Assembly: GCA_021799535.1 (NCBI GenBank)
Contig: JAJZAH010000005.1
Location: 1 to 64,000 of the forward strand
Direction of reading: 5' to 3'
Source: Nanobdellota archaeon
GTDB lineage: Archaea > Nanobdellota > Nanobdellia > Pacearchaeales > GW2011-AR1
DNA length: 64,000 nucleotides
Below are positions 37,701-47,087 of the stretch, piece by piece (the stretch's first letter is position 1; each line of letters starts with the position of its first letter). A model generated the notes under the pieces. It saw only the letters and a program-made list of their open reading frames with translations. It ran no database searches and was not told the origin of the DNA. The translations under genes and the position numbers were made by a program.

Positions 37701-40700
37701 ATGAGACTGTCAATTCTTGGAACTCCCAGATTGATAAGCGGAAGTGCTTGGTTCCATCCTAGTTGGCAAAAGTAAACGCTTTCTATCTCGTTGCATATTC
37801 CGACTGTCTGTCCTGTATTGAGACTTGTGTTGAGGCAGCTTTGATAGGAGTTTAAAACAGATATTATATTGTCAAGTCCCGCTTTCACTCCTGTAAGGCA
37901 GACCGGGACATATATTCCTTCTTGAGCATTTGGAAGACAAAGCATTATGCTTCCTAAAACGCCGGATTGGATTACATTTTGCACTGGGTATTGGCCTCCA
38001 AAGTTGCACCTTGAAGACGGACATATTACCGGATCACATGCGTTGAAAAGAAGTTTGCAGTCAGAAGGGCTCATTATATCAGTACATTGCGTCGTAGGCG
38101 TGCTTGTTGCGGGAGTTCCGACCGGATATCTATGGCCCAAAATTACGACGCTGCTTACACCTGCCTTGTACTGCAACTGCGCTTGATTTATAGCTGTTAT
38201 GGCGTTATTAAGCATGGACTTTGACTGGTCTGCAGTGAGTCCCATGATCTCCGCGTAAGTCCCGCTGTTCCCGAGATTTATTAACTGGCAATTATTCTGG
38301 GTCGTGCTTTGAGTCATTAGGCCGTTTTGCTCGGCGTTACATATCCAGAAGCTGTTGACCCTCGCTGACGCATCATATGCTCTCTGGGATGAAGTTGTAG
38401 CAGTAGTCGAAGACAGAAGAGGTGATGCTGTTGTTGAGGTGTCCTGTATATAAGCGTACCATCCATTTTCGGGATCTATAGGTACTAAAGCAGGGAACCC
38501 GGCGTATGTTCCGGTATTGTAATAATCCACTTCCTGATTTTTTATGGCATTTCCCGTCGCGCCCGCAGGTTTTGTGAAATATATATTATTGAACTGGGAA
38601 AGGATATTTTTGTCTGTTATCCTGTTGCCAGAGAGGTCATAGATCATCATAACTCCTGATTGGTCCCTCTTTATAGGATATGTTGAGGTTCCGGCGGCGT
38701 TGTCAAGTAATGCGATATATTCTCCGCCGGAAGTTGGCTGCATTACCGCGACAGGGGTGTTCAGGCCAGATCCCGGTATCTGTATGTTTTTCATGCTCCC
38801 CAGAGTGGCGCCAGTATAAGTGTATGCTTGGGCGTTTTTGATCTGTACTGTAGTAACTTGGTTTGCTTTTATCCCAAGAGTGTTCGCAACATTTATCCCT
38901 TTCTCCCTCTGGTTAGCGCCGACCTGTACAGCGTCGAGAGCCGCATAAAGTCCGCTTTGATAAGCAGTGTTGCTCGGATCCTGTTTGTACAGGTTTGAAT
39001 AGAGTTCAATTTGTTTAGCCTGATCTAATGTGAATCCTCCTTGATTAAATGATGCTGAAGTCAGGTACGAGCTTAATATACTGGGGTTTATTGGAGTGGC
39101 TTTTGGATTATTAGGGTCAGCTATAGAAGTTGAAGGAAGGCTGCTCACCACATCTGGGGCATAAGATTCCATGAGCTTTGTTTCATTCACCACGTCATTC
39201 CCGAAAAGCCCGCCGCTTGAGACAACGCCGCTGATTTCCTGTATTTTTAATATCTCATTGTTTTGTGTATCCATTGCGGAACTCATCTGTGAAACATCTT
39301 TTTCTATCTGGTTTGAATTGTCAAGAAGGCACTGGTCCACTGTAGAATAAACTTTGCCGTTGACTTTCAATCCTGCACATATGGAATTCCATCCTCCGGC
39401 TCCGTTCATCACTTGCGATCTGGCTGCAGCTTCAGTTCCGGAGTTCGCTATCAGGTTTTTGATAGTTAACACTGCGCCGACTCCTAAGCATACGTCCTGC
39501 ATAGTATTCACAACTTTTCCGAGCGAACTTGAGATACTTTGCAATTTCGCATTCAGCTTTCCTGTCGTCGTAATCTGGGATCTTATCTGGTCAGGAGATA
39601 GTTGTATGCCCCTTTTTTCAATTCCTATCTTGAATTGAAAATTCACATTGCTTGTATCCCTTATATTCGTGTGCACGGAAACCTTTGCGACCTTGCTTAA
39701 GCTTATCTTACTCAGAGTGAATACATAATTGTTGCTGTTAACTGAGTTAGGGACATTTAGTTTCAGGTTGTAGCTGTTTGAAGTTAAGAAGTTTATCACC
39801 GCTCCTGTCTTTGAGAAATTTGCTAGGTTGAAATTGAAAACAGCGTCATTCTGGTCAGTTATCTGGTTAAGGGTTACGGATTCCTGGTACTCGGGATTGC
39901 CCTGGGCCCCGAATATTTTGGTCTGCCCGTCTGTGAAATTTACTCCTGAAAGGGAGGCTATAACCTGCTGAACTTGGGGTGCCGGGCTCTGTCCGTTAAG
40001 AGGACCTGCTGTGACTTTTGAGGATCCGGATGTACTCATCCAGTTTTTTTCATCAGTCGACCAGTACCATTGTGGTTTTGATGACTGAGTCAGATTTGTG
40101 TACTCAAAGTAAACTTTCGCGTTTCCTATCGCATTATTCAAGGAGAATATCTGGCTTGTACTTGTTCCAAACAAAGAGTCAAGATATATGGTGTCTCCTT
40201 TTGCCATCGAAACTGTCTGAACCTGGTTTCCTTTTCTGATAGTTAGCCCGACTCCGTAATCGTTTATGCTTGGTACATTTATTCCATCAAACGAAATCTC
40301 CATGTACTCTCCATTTACGAGTATTGTCTGTGTCGACACTCCCGCATTTGAATACTTTGGAACTCCGCGGCAAGGGGAAATATCCAATGTAGACTTAGGG
40401 TATCTGGTTTCAAACTCATCGCAGTATTTTTTCAGGTCTTCATTCTGCTGCAATATACTGGATAAGTTTATCAGTTGTGAAAGTGATTCCTCTCCGAGTG
40501 TCGTTGGAGTGCCGTCGGGATAAACTTCAGAGGCATAATTATCCTTTATCTGTTGGTACTCTTTTGCTGCGCTTCCATAATATCCCGTCAGCGTTGCGTT
40601 GTTGAACGGTAAGTTGGTGCCAGCACCGAAATTTACTATCTGGACATTTTCTCCGAAAGCGTTTTGTGGACTTCCATAAGTTATCTTTTGGTAGCTGTTG

Positions 40701-42058
40701 CCGCTCAGCAACCATTGGAACCCCTGAGCAAGATTTCCCAATATATTCTTAGCGAAATCTCCGATATTCTGGTCGTTTCTTAGCTGTCTACCCGCTACGT
40801 TTGAGACATCAGCGAGTGTTGAGCTGTCAAGTTTGGGTACTTGCTGTCCGGGTATGTTCTTTTGGCTAGGAATAGCGACTAAGTATACAAGGGAGTTTGT
40901 GAGACTTTCTGAGTTCGCATTAGGATCCGTCCCGACATATCCGAGATAGACATTCTCGTCTTTGTAAGAGTAAAGATAATCTCCTACCTGGTATGGTTTC
41001 GTTGAGCCGTTTATGCTGAGGTTTATAGTTGGTTCTATCCTTAATGTGAAAGATTTTCCGCCCTGATCTGTGTTGCATGAGATATCAACTGACTCTCTGA
41101 GGCCTTCTTTTATAGGGTCACTTGTAACGGCACATTTTCCATCAAGGAATGTCTCGCCTTTTTTGACGTCGAACTCTTCTGAATTGACCCTTATGACTGC
41201 TCTGGTGTCTGCTCCTCCTATTGAATCTAGCTGAAGAGTTGAAGAAGCGAAGCATCCAAACCCTGGAAGGAAGAAATTAGGAGAACTCTGCCCTACGTTG
41301 AGATTGTAACTTAATATCTTCTGTTTCTGGACGTTAGTGCTTTGGTCAAGGGGGTTCGAATTGATTGCGGAGTATATGGAGACTGTGGCAGAATTTGTCT
41401 GTATATTGTCTGCTCTTAAATACCCCATATTGTTAAAGAAAGCATATTGTCCCTGAAGATCGTTGAACTGGCTGTCTGTCAATAGAGGCAGATACATTGT
41501 TCTGTCGACTGAACCAAATGCGTCGTAAGCATTGTACTGCACAGTCGCACTGAGGTTTCCTGTAACGAAATCAGGAAGCGCGGATTCATTCCCCCCCCAT
41601 TGTTTCAGGAATATCACGGCGTATCCTACCTGGTTCCATTGCATGTTATTGAGGAGCGAATTAAGCCCCAGTGCTGGATAGCTTGGCAGAAAATCAACTG
41701 TCTCAACTTCGGGGGGATAATTACCTCCAAAGCTTACTGAAGTGATGGATTGTATGTTGACTGCGGGGTTTATCTTCATGGCCTCAATCGGGCAGAAGAC
41801 CGGGACGTCCTGCTGTTCTAACAGGTCACTTCTTACTATTGTTGGGGTGCACCCCCCCGGGACGATTTGCATTATGAAATCCTGGCCGCTTTGACACATC
41901 TCGCTGTTGAATATATTTGTCTGAGTCGTGACTCCGCTTAAAAAAGAAGTTGTAAGTTGCGGATTCGTGAACTGCGGGTTTGAAACAACATATGAAGCTG
42001 AGACTAAATTTAGCAAGATCATAAACGCCAATGTTGATACAAATAATTTCTTTATCAT
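34712..42058 (-). CDS. Giant secreted protein (2448 aa) with C-terminal SLT lytic-transglycosylase-like and NlpC/P60- or CHAP-like domains
   Basis: Signal peptide MIKKLFVSTLAFMILLNLVSA; SLT motif LLLAVMIQESNCNPSTSSDSSYGLMQINPNYW; C-term FKNCWDAASYIYTYAGV...IQPGDLLSIYYGNDEPHNVLFISW. Confidence 0.85.
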   Translation of the reverse strand: MIKKLFVSTLAFMILLNLVSASYVVSNPQFTNPQLTTSFLSGVTTQTNIFNSEMCQSGQDFIMQIVPGGCTPTIVRSDLLEQQDVPVFCPIEAMKINPAVNIQSITSVSFGGNYPPEVETVDFLPSYPALGLNSLLNNMQWNQVGYAVIFLKQWGGNESALPDFVTGNLSATVQYNAYDAFGSVDRTMYLPLLTDSQFNDLQGQYAFFNNMGYLRADNIQTNSATVSIYSAINSNPLDQSTNVQKQKILSYNLNVGQSSPNFFLPGFGCFASSTLQLDSIGGADTRAVIRVNSEEFDVKKGETFLDGKCAVTSDPIKEGLRESVDISCNTDQGGKSFTLRIEPTINLSINGSTKPYQVGDYLYSYKDENVYLGYVGTDPNANSESLTNSLVYLVAIPSQKNIPGQQVPKLDSSTLADVSNVAGRQLRNDQNIGDFAKNILGNLAQGFQWLLSGNSYQKITYGSPQNAFGENVQIVNFGAGTNLPFNNATLTGYYGSAAKEYQQIKDNYASEVYPDGTPTTLGEESLSQLINLSSILQQNEDLKKYCDEFETRYPKSTLDISPCRGVPKYSNAGVSTQTILVNGEYMEISFDGINVPSINDYGVGLTIRKGNQVQTVSMAKGDTIYLDSLFGTSTSQIFSLNNAIGNAKVYFEYTNLTQSSKPQWYWSTDEKNWMSTSGSSKVTAGPLNGQSPAPQVQQVIASLSGVNFTDGQTKIFGAQGNPEYQESVTLNQITDQNDAVFNFNLANFSKTGAVINFLTSNSYNLKLNVPNSVNSNNYVFTLSKISLSKVAKVSVHTNIRDTSNVNFQFKIGIEKRGIQLSPDQIRSQITTTGKLNAKLQSISSSLGKVVNTMQDVCLGVGAVLTIKNLIANSGTEAAARSQVMNGAGGWNSICAGLKVNGKVYSTVDQCLLDNSNQIEKDVSQMSSAMDTQNNEILKIQEISGVVSSGGLFGNDVVNETKLMESYAPDVVSSLPSTSIADPNNPKATPINPSILSSYLTSASFNQGGFTLDQAKQIELYSNLYKQDPSNTAYQSGLYAALDAVQVGANQREKGINVANTLGIKANQVTTVQIKNAQAYTYTGATLGSMKNIQIPGSGLNTPVAVMQPTSGGEYIALLDNAAGTSTYPIKRDQSGVMMIYDLSGNRITDKNILSQFNNIYFTKPAGATGNAIKNQEVDYYNTGTYAGFPALVPIDPENGWYAYIQDTSTTASPLLSSTTATTSSQRAYDASARVNSFWICNAEQNGLMTQSTTQNNCQLINLGNSGTYAEIMGLTADQSKSMLNNAITAINQAQLQYKAGVSSVVILGHRYPVGTPATSTPTTQCTDIMSPSDCKLLFNACDPVICPSSRCNFGGQYPVQNVIQSGVLGSIMLCLPNAQEGIYVPVCLTGVKAGLDNIISVLNSYQSCLNTSLNTGQTVGICNEIESVYFCQLGWNQALPLINLGVPRIDSLIFGTGAGGGEYVGGIQGALKNAENSVNYFTQTYAVGAFDAFKARSQSEIGTAVCQNAMSLAYPQGQGLLDALSQTQSPPQYTGNFQTIPFSTVTNPPQSQYNVYYHIFAGNDAGAYYQVYLKNSGGSYYQDTSVPRIVDSGYIPAGQSEDNTKVFTGPEGYDQLCIQVNNQENCGFGTVSTDFALNYLSDQYVKAQATSANITTQSACLSGSSNLMTLLNPNIQNGITNTVSPDLSASGVTRVCASVNPGSNSDPYMNTTKQRWIQVGYCGSQNVKCWIDTQSIAGATNFQVTANQTLQSLSTTLAQEIANQSGLMTDAQFSNVLSTIINTADPKTRINLIENVYNKVFGNNKKAYLLYLEGGAYSNLSINLFRSLMQKGMILLPTSPGGQINLSGVTVTPQNSGTQQTVNYANVYSVPQNFVSSQYTLREGAASSICLMYNGSEGWLFRNTNCADITPKNDYGQGGAITLQNPWYTIADASSAGLNNNDYFFISQLAGNDFLTGLNRTVEYAKSIQNSWTSFLFGLGKTSLNAGNTTMDNAGIFTFDGPNVDVINQNTDLVACTISQIYFNYTNLYSGWKWSTDDKNWQSVLTINPPSGPNCAGGTISGYYKNIISNLTDKSFAEGAAYLFENRNFFTVTQVPLAQSPSSGTSSAVIQQSTLQQCSQYYSEVQNAASNYSIDPNLLLAVMIQESNCNPSTSSDSSYGLMQINPNYWCGKFGLPSNITQCQNSLLSDTQENINVGAQILASYYNQYAGRNITFNGCNVQGVNYSGWNASLRIYNGLGCNLNYPAQDYYVENVNNILNQLKNLNIFSNQTLTGATCPVITPPASISSLTTAQEKVLEAAKELNGTPASRVEFKNCWDAASYIYTYAGVTWSCVYSDPAGKQYSVDGNTNTITTTSSSSGPFVVNPTLCPIYSGDKLAGIQPGDLLSIYYGNDEPHNVLFISWANQANQVANLYDWNGPGGTYHYFTESLSDSQHPVYMYWGPATLQA

Positions 42059-43902
42059 GAAAGATTCACTCCTATTGACTGGCCTTCTACAAGAGTATAT
42101 ACTATCTGGAGCTGCTGAAGAGAAGTAGGTGTGTTGAATCTTGAAGTGTCTATCTCAACATGGTTGTTTTGTGATAACTCTTCTGCTGAGAAATAGACAT
42201 TGGAATTTCCCCCAGCAACTAAAATATTTGATATATTCTGGGCTGGGATGTCTGTGCTGCTGCATTGTCTGCTCATGACTCCGAATATGCCAAGAATTCC
42301 CGAAGGGACGTCAGTGCAAGTTTGTATCGTTGTTGCATTGAATTTCAAAGTTGAATTGTCGAAAACATAAAGCTGCACATTATACTCCCCCTCACTGAGA
42401 TTGACTTGATTTTGCTGGGGATAAAGTACCGTCTGCGTATATGAAGAATTGGCTCCTGAAAATGTTATGATCGCTTTTTCATTTGACCTGCTGTTTGTCA
42501 GGTTGAGAAAGACTGTTTTTTGGTATATCCTTCTCATTGAGACTGTAGTACTGCCCCCGTTCAGGGTCGTGAACATGTGAGACGCTTCCATATAACCGTT
42601 GCTATCAGCAACAATCTGTCCGTTGACGCATTGTGGGAAAAGTCCTGTTATCGTTCCGCCTTTGGTTTTTCCTATGTAACAACTTGAGCTGAAACAATTG
42701 TAAGTAATGTTCCCATCAACTGGACTTCCGCCGGAACCGATTAGATTGACTGTCACATTGGAATATGGCCCGGCACACAGGTTAACATTATTGTCTGGGA
42801 CCGAGCTGCCTGTTATGTTTGCGCCGGCTGGAAGATTGTTTTCAATGTCTATCGATAAAGGGAACTGGAAAGTTTCGCCGTTTTTCGTAAGCTGTACGAG
42901 AACAGGGTATCTAAGGGTATATACAAAATGATATGGGACATAACAAAATCCAAGCATTCCAAGTCCCTGTTGGTTTCCAACGGGATTTGCGACGAGGACG
43001 GGGGAATTTGCCGGCTCAACTTCATATGTGCTCGGCCAGCCAGGGGAGTTTATTATTCTCACGCTTGAGCTTATCGGAAGGTGCATGGCAAAGTAATCAT
43101 TCTGAGGGCCGTTATTTCTTATTGACATGAAATTATCCTGTGTCGCATTTTTCAGCCCGCTAAAAATCTCATTTGCATCCCATGTCTTCGGGGAGCAGCT
43201 GAGGTCGAATCCGTCAACAGGAGCATAAAGGTTCAGAATATCTACAGAATAATTCTCCAAGAACTTCTTTGTATTTTCAATGTCATAAAACTTTATCGCG
43301 TCATTATACAATGATCCTATCTCTGAATTGATCTGAACTTGGTGCGTTGAGATTGTGGATGTCTGATTCCCTTTTTTCATAGATACATCCATCGAAAGTG
43401 AAACCTTCACGCTACTGCTTCCTATCTGCACCTGCGCATCCGGGGACCCCATGCTTATGGAATATCCTTCTTGTATGAAGGAGCTTAAGTCGCAATTCTT
43501 TATTTGGGAATTGATATATCCGGCTATCTGGTCTTGCATATCTTTTAGCGTCGGAATCTGATTTATTGGGAGGTTATTGCCTGATATTGAACGCCAATAT
43601 GGGATTGTGGTTCCTGCAAAATCAAGCTGGGAGGAGTAAGGCATGTAGCTTGATCCTGCGACGAATGCAGGGGAAGTTATATAACCTGCGTGAGTCTCTG
43701 CAATTTTCACTGCATTGCTTGTGTCTTGACTTATGCAGTTTAATATCTGACTCTCGACAGGATTAAAAGTAGGTGAAAATTGGCTTTGGTTTGTTATGCT
43801 TCTGAAAAGGAAATAAAGTCCAACAGCAGCAACAATTACCACCGCAATAATCACAAAAACAGCGACCTGGCCCTTCTTTTCCCACCCCTTTTTGCCCATC
43901 AA
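42055..43902 (-). CDS. Membrane-anchored surface protein (615 aa) with N-terminal pilin-like hydrophobic segment
   Basis: MGKKGWEKKGQVAVFVIIAVVIVAAVGLYFLF resembles class III/pilin-type signals; 4-nt overlap with giant gene. Confidence 0.7.
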   Translation of the reverse strand: MMGKKGWEKKGQVAVFVIIAVVIVAAVGLYFLFRSITNQSQFSPTFNPVESQILNCISQDTSNAVKIAETHAGYITSPAFVAGSSYMPYSSQLDFAGTTIPYWRSISGNNLPINQIPTLKDMQDQIAGYINSQIKNCDLSSFIQEGYSISMGSPDAQVQIGSSSVKVSLSMDVSMKKGNQTSTISTHQVQINSEIGSLYNDAIKFYDIENTKKFLENYSVDILNLYAPVDGFDLSCSPKTWDANEIFSGLKNATQDNFMSIRNNGPQNDYFAMHLPISSSVRIINSPGWPSTYEVEPANSPVLVANPVGNQQGLGMLGFCYVPYHFVYTLRYPVLVQLTKNGETFQFPLSIDIENNLPAGANITGSSVPDNNVNLCAGPYSNVTVNLIGSGGSPVDGNITYNCFSSSCYIGKTKGGTITGLFPQCVNGQIVADSNGYMEASHMFTTLNGGSTTVSMRRIYQKTVFLNLTNSRSNEKAIITFSGANSSYTQTVLYPQQNQVNLSEGEYNVQLYVFDNSTLKFNATTIQTCTDVPSGILGIFGVMSRQCSSTDIPAQNISNILVAGGNSNVYFSAEELSQNNHVEIDTSRFNTPTSLQQLQIVYTLVEGQSIGVNLS

Positions 43903-43951
43903 TACAAAATGAAATTCACGTATATAAATATTTGTTTAGGAAAGAATTATT

Positions 43952-44164
43952 TCAGGCTAATCTTATTCTTTTGGCAAAGAACAGGAGATAAATGAAGTCT
44001 ATAAGAAACAGGGCCCCTCCGGCGAGAATCATTATCCCGTTGGCTGATGAAAGGAATCCTATTGACTTGAAAAAAGACAATTGCGAATTGAGGAAATAAA
44101 GCCCAAAAATAAGATTTAATATTACAAGGATGACTTTTTTGCTGTTTCCTGGATATCCCCTCAT
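43952..44164 (-). CDS. Two-TM small membrane protein
   Basis: VILVILNLIFGLYFL...GIMILAGGALFLIDFIYLLFF. Confidence 0.6.
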   Translation of the reverse strand: MRGYPGNSKKVILVILNLIFGLYFLNSQLSFFKSIGFLSSANGIMILAGGALFLIDFIYLLFFAKRIRLA

Positions 44165-44176
44165 GGATTACATGAC

Positions 44177-44455
44177 TTATCTTGAGTATTTAACTTTTCC
44201 GCCTTTCACTTGTCCCCAATTTTCCGGCAGTTTTTCTTTGTCAAAACTTTCAGGATTGATTTTGGCAAGGCTGCAGAGGTTTATGAAGAGCTCTTCAGGA
44301 ATTGTTCTTGATTCATTCATGTAATTTTTCAGTGTAGAATATGGTATGCCAAATCCAAACTGGTTAATAGCTCTTAAGCTTGGGCAGTTTAATGCTATAA
44401 GGATCTCCTTAAGGAATCTTCTCTGGTAATCTTTTTTGAATTTTATCCTTGACAT
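44177..44455 (-). CDS. Hypothetical, HTH-like protein
   Basis: 92 aa; YSTLKNYMNESRTIPEELFINLCSLAKINPESF resembles Xre-like helices. Confidence 0.5.
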   Translation of the reverse strand: MSRIKFKKDYQRRFLKEILIALNCPSLRAINQFGFGIPYSTLKNYMNESRTIPEELFINLCSLAKINPESFDKEKLPENWGQVKGGKVKYSR

Positions 44456-44539
44456 TATTTGTAGAAGTTACATTCATTTATATAACTGCGGGACCATTCT
44501 CCCCAAAAGTTTATAAATGAAAATTCCGCTCATAAAGCC

Positions 44540-44851
44540 ATGAAGATCCCCAAAACAACGAAAAGGTATTGTCCGTATTGCAGGAAACAGACAGAGCAGA
44601 AGATAAAAACTGTCTCGACAGGGAACAAGAGAGGAACCCTAAAAAGGGGAGGTATTGCTAGAGCTAAATTCAGGGGTCTTGGTATTGGCATAGGAAATAA
44701 AGGGAAATGGGGCTCCAAGCCGGCTGTTTCAAAGTTCAAGAGGAAATCCAAGACCACGAAGAAGACAAATATAATGTATACCTGCAAAGAGTGCGGTAAG
44801 TCAAAATACCAGAAGAAAGGCAAAAGAGCAGGGAGGGTAATCCAGGAATAA
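44540..44851 (+). CDS. rpl44e: Ribosomal protein eL42 (L44e)
   Basis: KIPKTTKRYCPYCRKQTEQ...YTCKECGKSKYQKKGKRAGRV. Confidence 0.95.
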   Translation: MKIPKTTKRYCPYCRKQTEQKIKTVSTGNKRGTLKRGGIARAKFRGLGIGIGNKGKWGSKPAVSKFKRKSKTTKKTNIMYTCKECGKSKYQKKGKRAGRVIQE

Positions 44852-44852
44852 T

Positions 44853-45404
44853 ATGGCAACTGCTAAAAGAAAAAAGAGATTTTTCAATGTTGAACTGCCT
44901 TTGGTGAGGAAAAAGACTCAGCTTCAGGCTTATGAAGTCAAGGACTTGGATGGTAGGTTCATAAAATATGACCTGACGAGGATTTTGAGAGGAAAGGCGA
45001 TAATTGTGACTTTCAAGACGAGAGCCATAGGCGATGAAGTTTTTGCTTCTCCTAAAGATATGAGACTTCTGCCTTATTATCTGAGAAGGATGGTTAGGCG
45101 CGGGACAAATTACGTTGAAGATTCTTTTCACGCAGAGTCTAAAGACTCAACTGTCAGGATTAAGCCTTTTTTGGTGACAAGAAGGAAAGTTTCTAGAAGG
45201 GTAAGAAAAGCTTTAAGAGATAAAGCGAGAGAAGAGCTTCTTTCATGGGTGAAGGATCTTGATGCTGAAAAGATTTTTGATGAGATTCTGAAAGGAAAAA
45301 TCCAGAAAGACTTAAGCTCCAAACTCAAAAAGATATATCCGCTTTCTCTCTGTGAGATAAGGGTTGTTGAAGTCGAGAAAGAGAAAGAAGTGAAAAAAGA
45401 TTAA
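44853..45404 (+). CDS. rps3ae: Ribosomal protein eS1 (S3Ae)
   Basis: LDGRFIKYDLTRILRGKAIIVTFKTR...RMVRRGTNYVEDSF. Confidence 0.92.
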   Translation: MATAKRKKRFFNVELPLVRKKTQLQAYEVKDLDGRFIKYDLTRILRGKAIIVTFKTRAIGDEVFASPKDMRLLPYYLRRMVRRGTNYVEDSFHAESKDSTVRIKPFLVTRRKVSRRVRKALRDKAREELLSWVKDLDAEKIFDEILKGKIQKDLSSKLKKIYPLSLCEIRVVEVEKEKEVKKD

Positions 45405-45640
45405 ATCTGTTTTATTTTTCTAAATTTTCTTACGAAAAAGTATCTGCCCCCTTGTTGATTTTGAACATGCTTTGTTAAAAGTAAGGATAAATTATATGCT
45501 TGGCGGTTATTTTCAAATCTTATTAATGAATGTTAATGTGATTTTTATGAACTATATTTTTAATATTAATTCTATTCTCTCTTTTACTCATTTCTTTATC
45601 GTAGAAGATTTTTTAAAACCCTCTTCCTAAAGAATCCTAT

Positions 45641-45712
45641 GCCTGTGTAGCTCAGTGGCAGAGCGGCTGCCTTGTAAGCAGTAGGTCGGGAGTTCAACTC
45701 TCTCCACAGGCT
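45641..45712 (+). tRNA. tRNA-Thr(TGT)
   Basis: GCCTGTG...GCTGC-CTTGTAA-GCAGT...GGAGTTCAACTCTC CACAGGC T. Confidence 0.95.
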
Positions 45713-45755
45713 TATTTCCACAAAACTTAAAAGTTTCTCTTAACTTTTCTTTTTG

Positions 45756-46007
45756 ATGTGGCAAGACTTTGTGTTGATGGTTATATCCCTATTTCTGTCC
45801 TATGCAATGATACCTCAAGTAAGGAGGGGTCTTAAACAGAAAAAGAGGTTAATCTCGATAGCGACATGCACTATAAATTTCATTGGTCTTTATGCAGAAT
45901 CGGCAATATTCCTTACTTTAGGTCTTTATTTTTCTTCATTTGTTATATTTTGCGGAGGGACACTTTGGCTTATCATCTTCGTCCAAGGAATCATTTACAG
46001 AAATTAA
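45756..46007 (+). CDS. PQ-loop/SemiSWEET-like small membrane protein
   Basis: LFLSYAMIPQVRRGLKQKKRLISIATCTINFIGLY; start at 45756 (MWQDF). Confidence 0.55.
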   Translation: MWQDFVLMVISLFLSYAMIPQVRRGLKQKKRLISIATCTINFIGLYAESAIFLTLGLYFSSFVIFCGGTLWLIIFVQGIIYRN

Positions 46008-46015
46008 AACTAAAT

Positions 46016-46339
46016 TTATCTCAATTTCACAGCCGTCCCGAAAGCGAGCATCTCTGAGGCTCCAGCCATTATTGTCGAGGTCATGAATCTCATCCCAACG
46101 ACTGCGTCGGCACCCATTTGTATGGCTTCATTAACCATTCTGTTGTAAGCCTCATCCCTCGCGTGAGTTGCCATATCGGTATAAGTCTTTATTTCACCTC
46201 CAATAAGGTGTTTGAGGCCTGCAGCAATATCGCGTCCAAGATTTCTTGCACGAACAGTGTTCCCTCTTGCTACGCCGAGAATTTTTGCAATTTTCTTTCC
46301 AGGAATTTCATTTGTTGTTGTTACTATTATCTCTTCCAT
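46016..46339 (-). CDS. YbjQ/UPF0145 family protein
   Basis: VTTTNEIPGKKIAKILGVARGNTVRARNLGRDI...GADAVVGMRF. Confidence 0.92.
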   Translation of the reverse strand: MEEIIVTTTNEIPGKKIAKILGVARGNTVRARNLGRDIAAGLKHLIGGEIKTYTDMATHARDEAYNRMVNEAIQMGADAVVGMRFMTSTIMAGASEMLAFGTAVKLR

Positions 46340-46521
46340 TTTTTCCCCCTTTTTCTTTTATTATTTTATAATTAAACCCGTGAGGAGCAAATATATTACA
46401 ATTAAAAATTACTCCCATTCCAATATATGATTTTATCGACTGCCTGATGAAAAAATCCTTCTCTCCCGCTTCCGTCATGCCCGAAAACATTTTCATTTTT
46501 TTTGTATTATTCCCTCAAGAA

Positions 46522-46701
46522 TCATTTTCTTCTTTTTATTTCCTCTATTTTATCTTCTTTTTTATTAAAGAGGATAAAAATTCCGACTATAATGATGAGA
46601 ATTCCATAAGTTCTTATAAAGGAGGTAGTAAAGAAGGAAATGACTGCCAATATAACTCCTGCAAAGGTGATAGTTATCCCGTATATTTCTCTGCTGTCCA
46701 T
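46522..46701 (-). CDS. Small two-TM protein (59 aa), absent from ORF track
   Basis: Own translation: MDSREIYGITITFAGVILAVISFFTTSFIRTYGILIIIVGIFILFNKKEDKIEE(I)KRRK*. Confidence 0.55.
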   Translation of the reverse strand: MDSREIYGITITFAGVILAVISFFTTSFIRTYGILIIIVGIFILFNKKEDKIEEIKRRK

Positions 46702-46734
46702 ACAAAAAATAAATGTTATGGAAATTATTAAACC

Positions 46735-47079
46735 TTACCAAGCGGATATTTTGCTCTTGAATACATTTACCCAGTTGTCTATGGTGTCGGTCACTATTTT
46801 TCTTATGTTTCCTTTGTCCTTAAGGCTGTAAAGAAAGATATATCCCCCTACAGACTGATTTACCTGGGATCTTGAAACAAGATTCTTCTCATGAAGTTTT
46901 TTCACAGATCTTTGTATTGTCGACTTGTCAAGCTTGAGTTTTTTGGAGAGGTCTTCTGTTGTGAACTTCCCTTCATGCTCAACTAGGAATTTCAAGAGCC
47001 TAAACTCTGCCTTGCTAAGCCCAAGTGAGCACTTTATAACTTCTTCCAGGTCGAATTTCTTGCATGCAAAGTCTATCAT
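46735..47079 (-). CDS. MarR/TrmB-like winged-helix regulator
   Basis: LSKAEFRLLKFLVEHEGKFTTEDLSKKLKLDKSTIQRSVKKLHEKNLVSR. Confidence 0.85.
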   Translation of the reverse strand: MIDFACKKFDLEEVIKCSLGLSKAEFRLLKFLVEHEGKFTTEDLSKKLKLDKSTIQRSVKKLHEKNLVSRSQVNQSVGGYIFLYSLKDKGNIRKIVTDTIDNWVNVFKSKISAW

Positions 47080-47087
47080 GTGAAAAA

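Noticed and set aside
34712-42058. Multiple plus-strand ORFs (36948, 37297, 37947, 39354, 40018, 40266 and others)
   Set aside because: Antisense shadows of the 2448-aa ORF.
34133-44200. Complete integrative element between tRNA-Leu and the giant surface operon
   Set aside because: tRNA 3'-end copies exist near 34133 and 34427, but no distal matching copy or integrase was found in the window.
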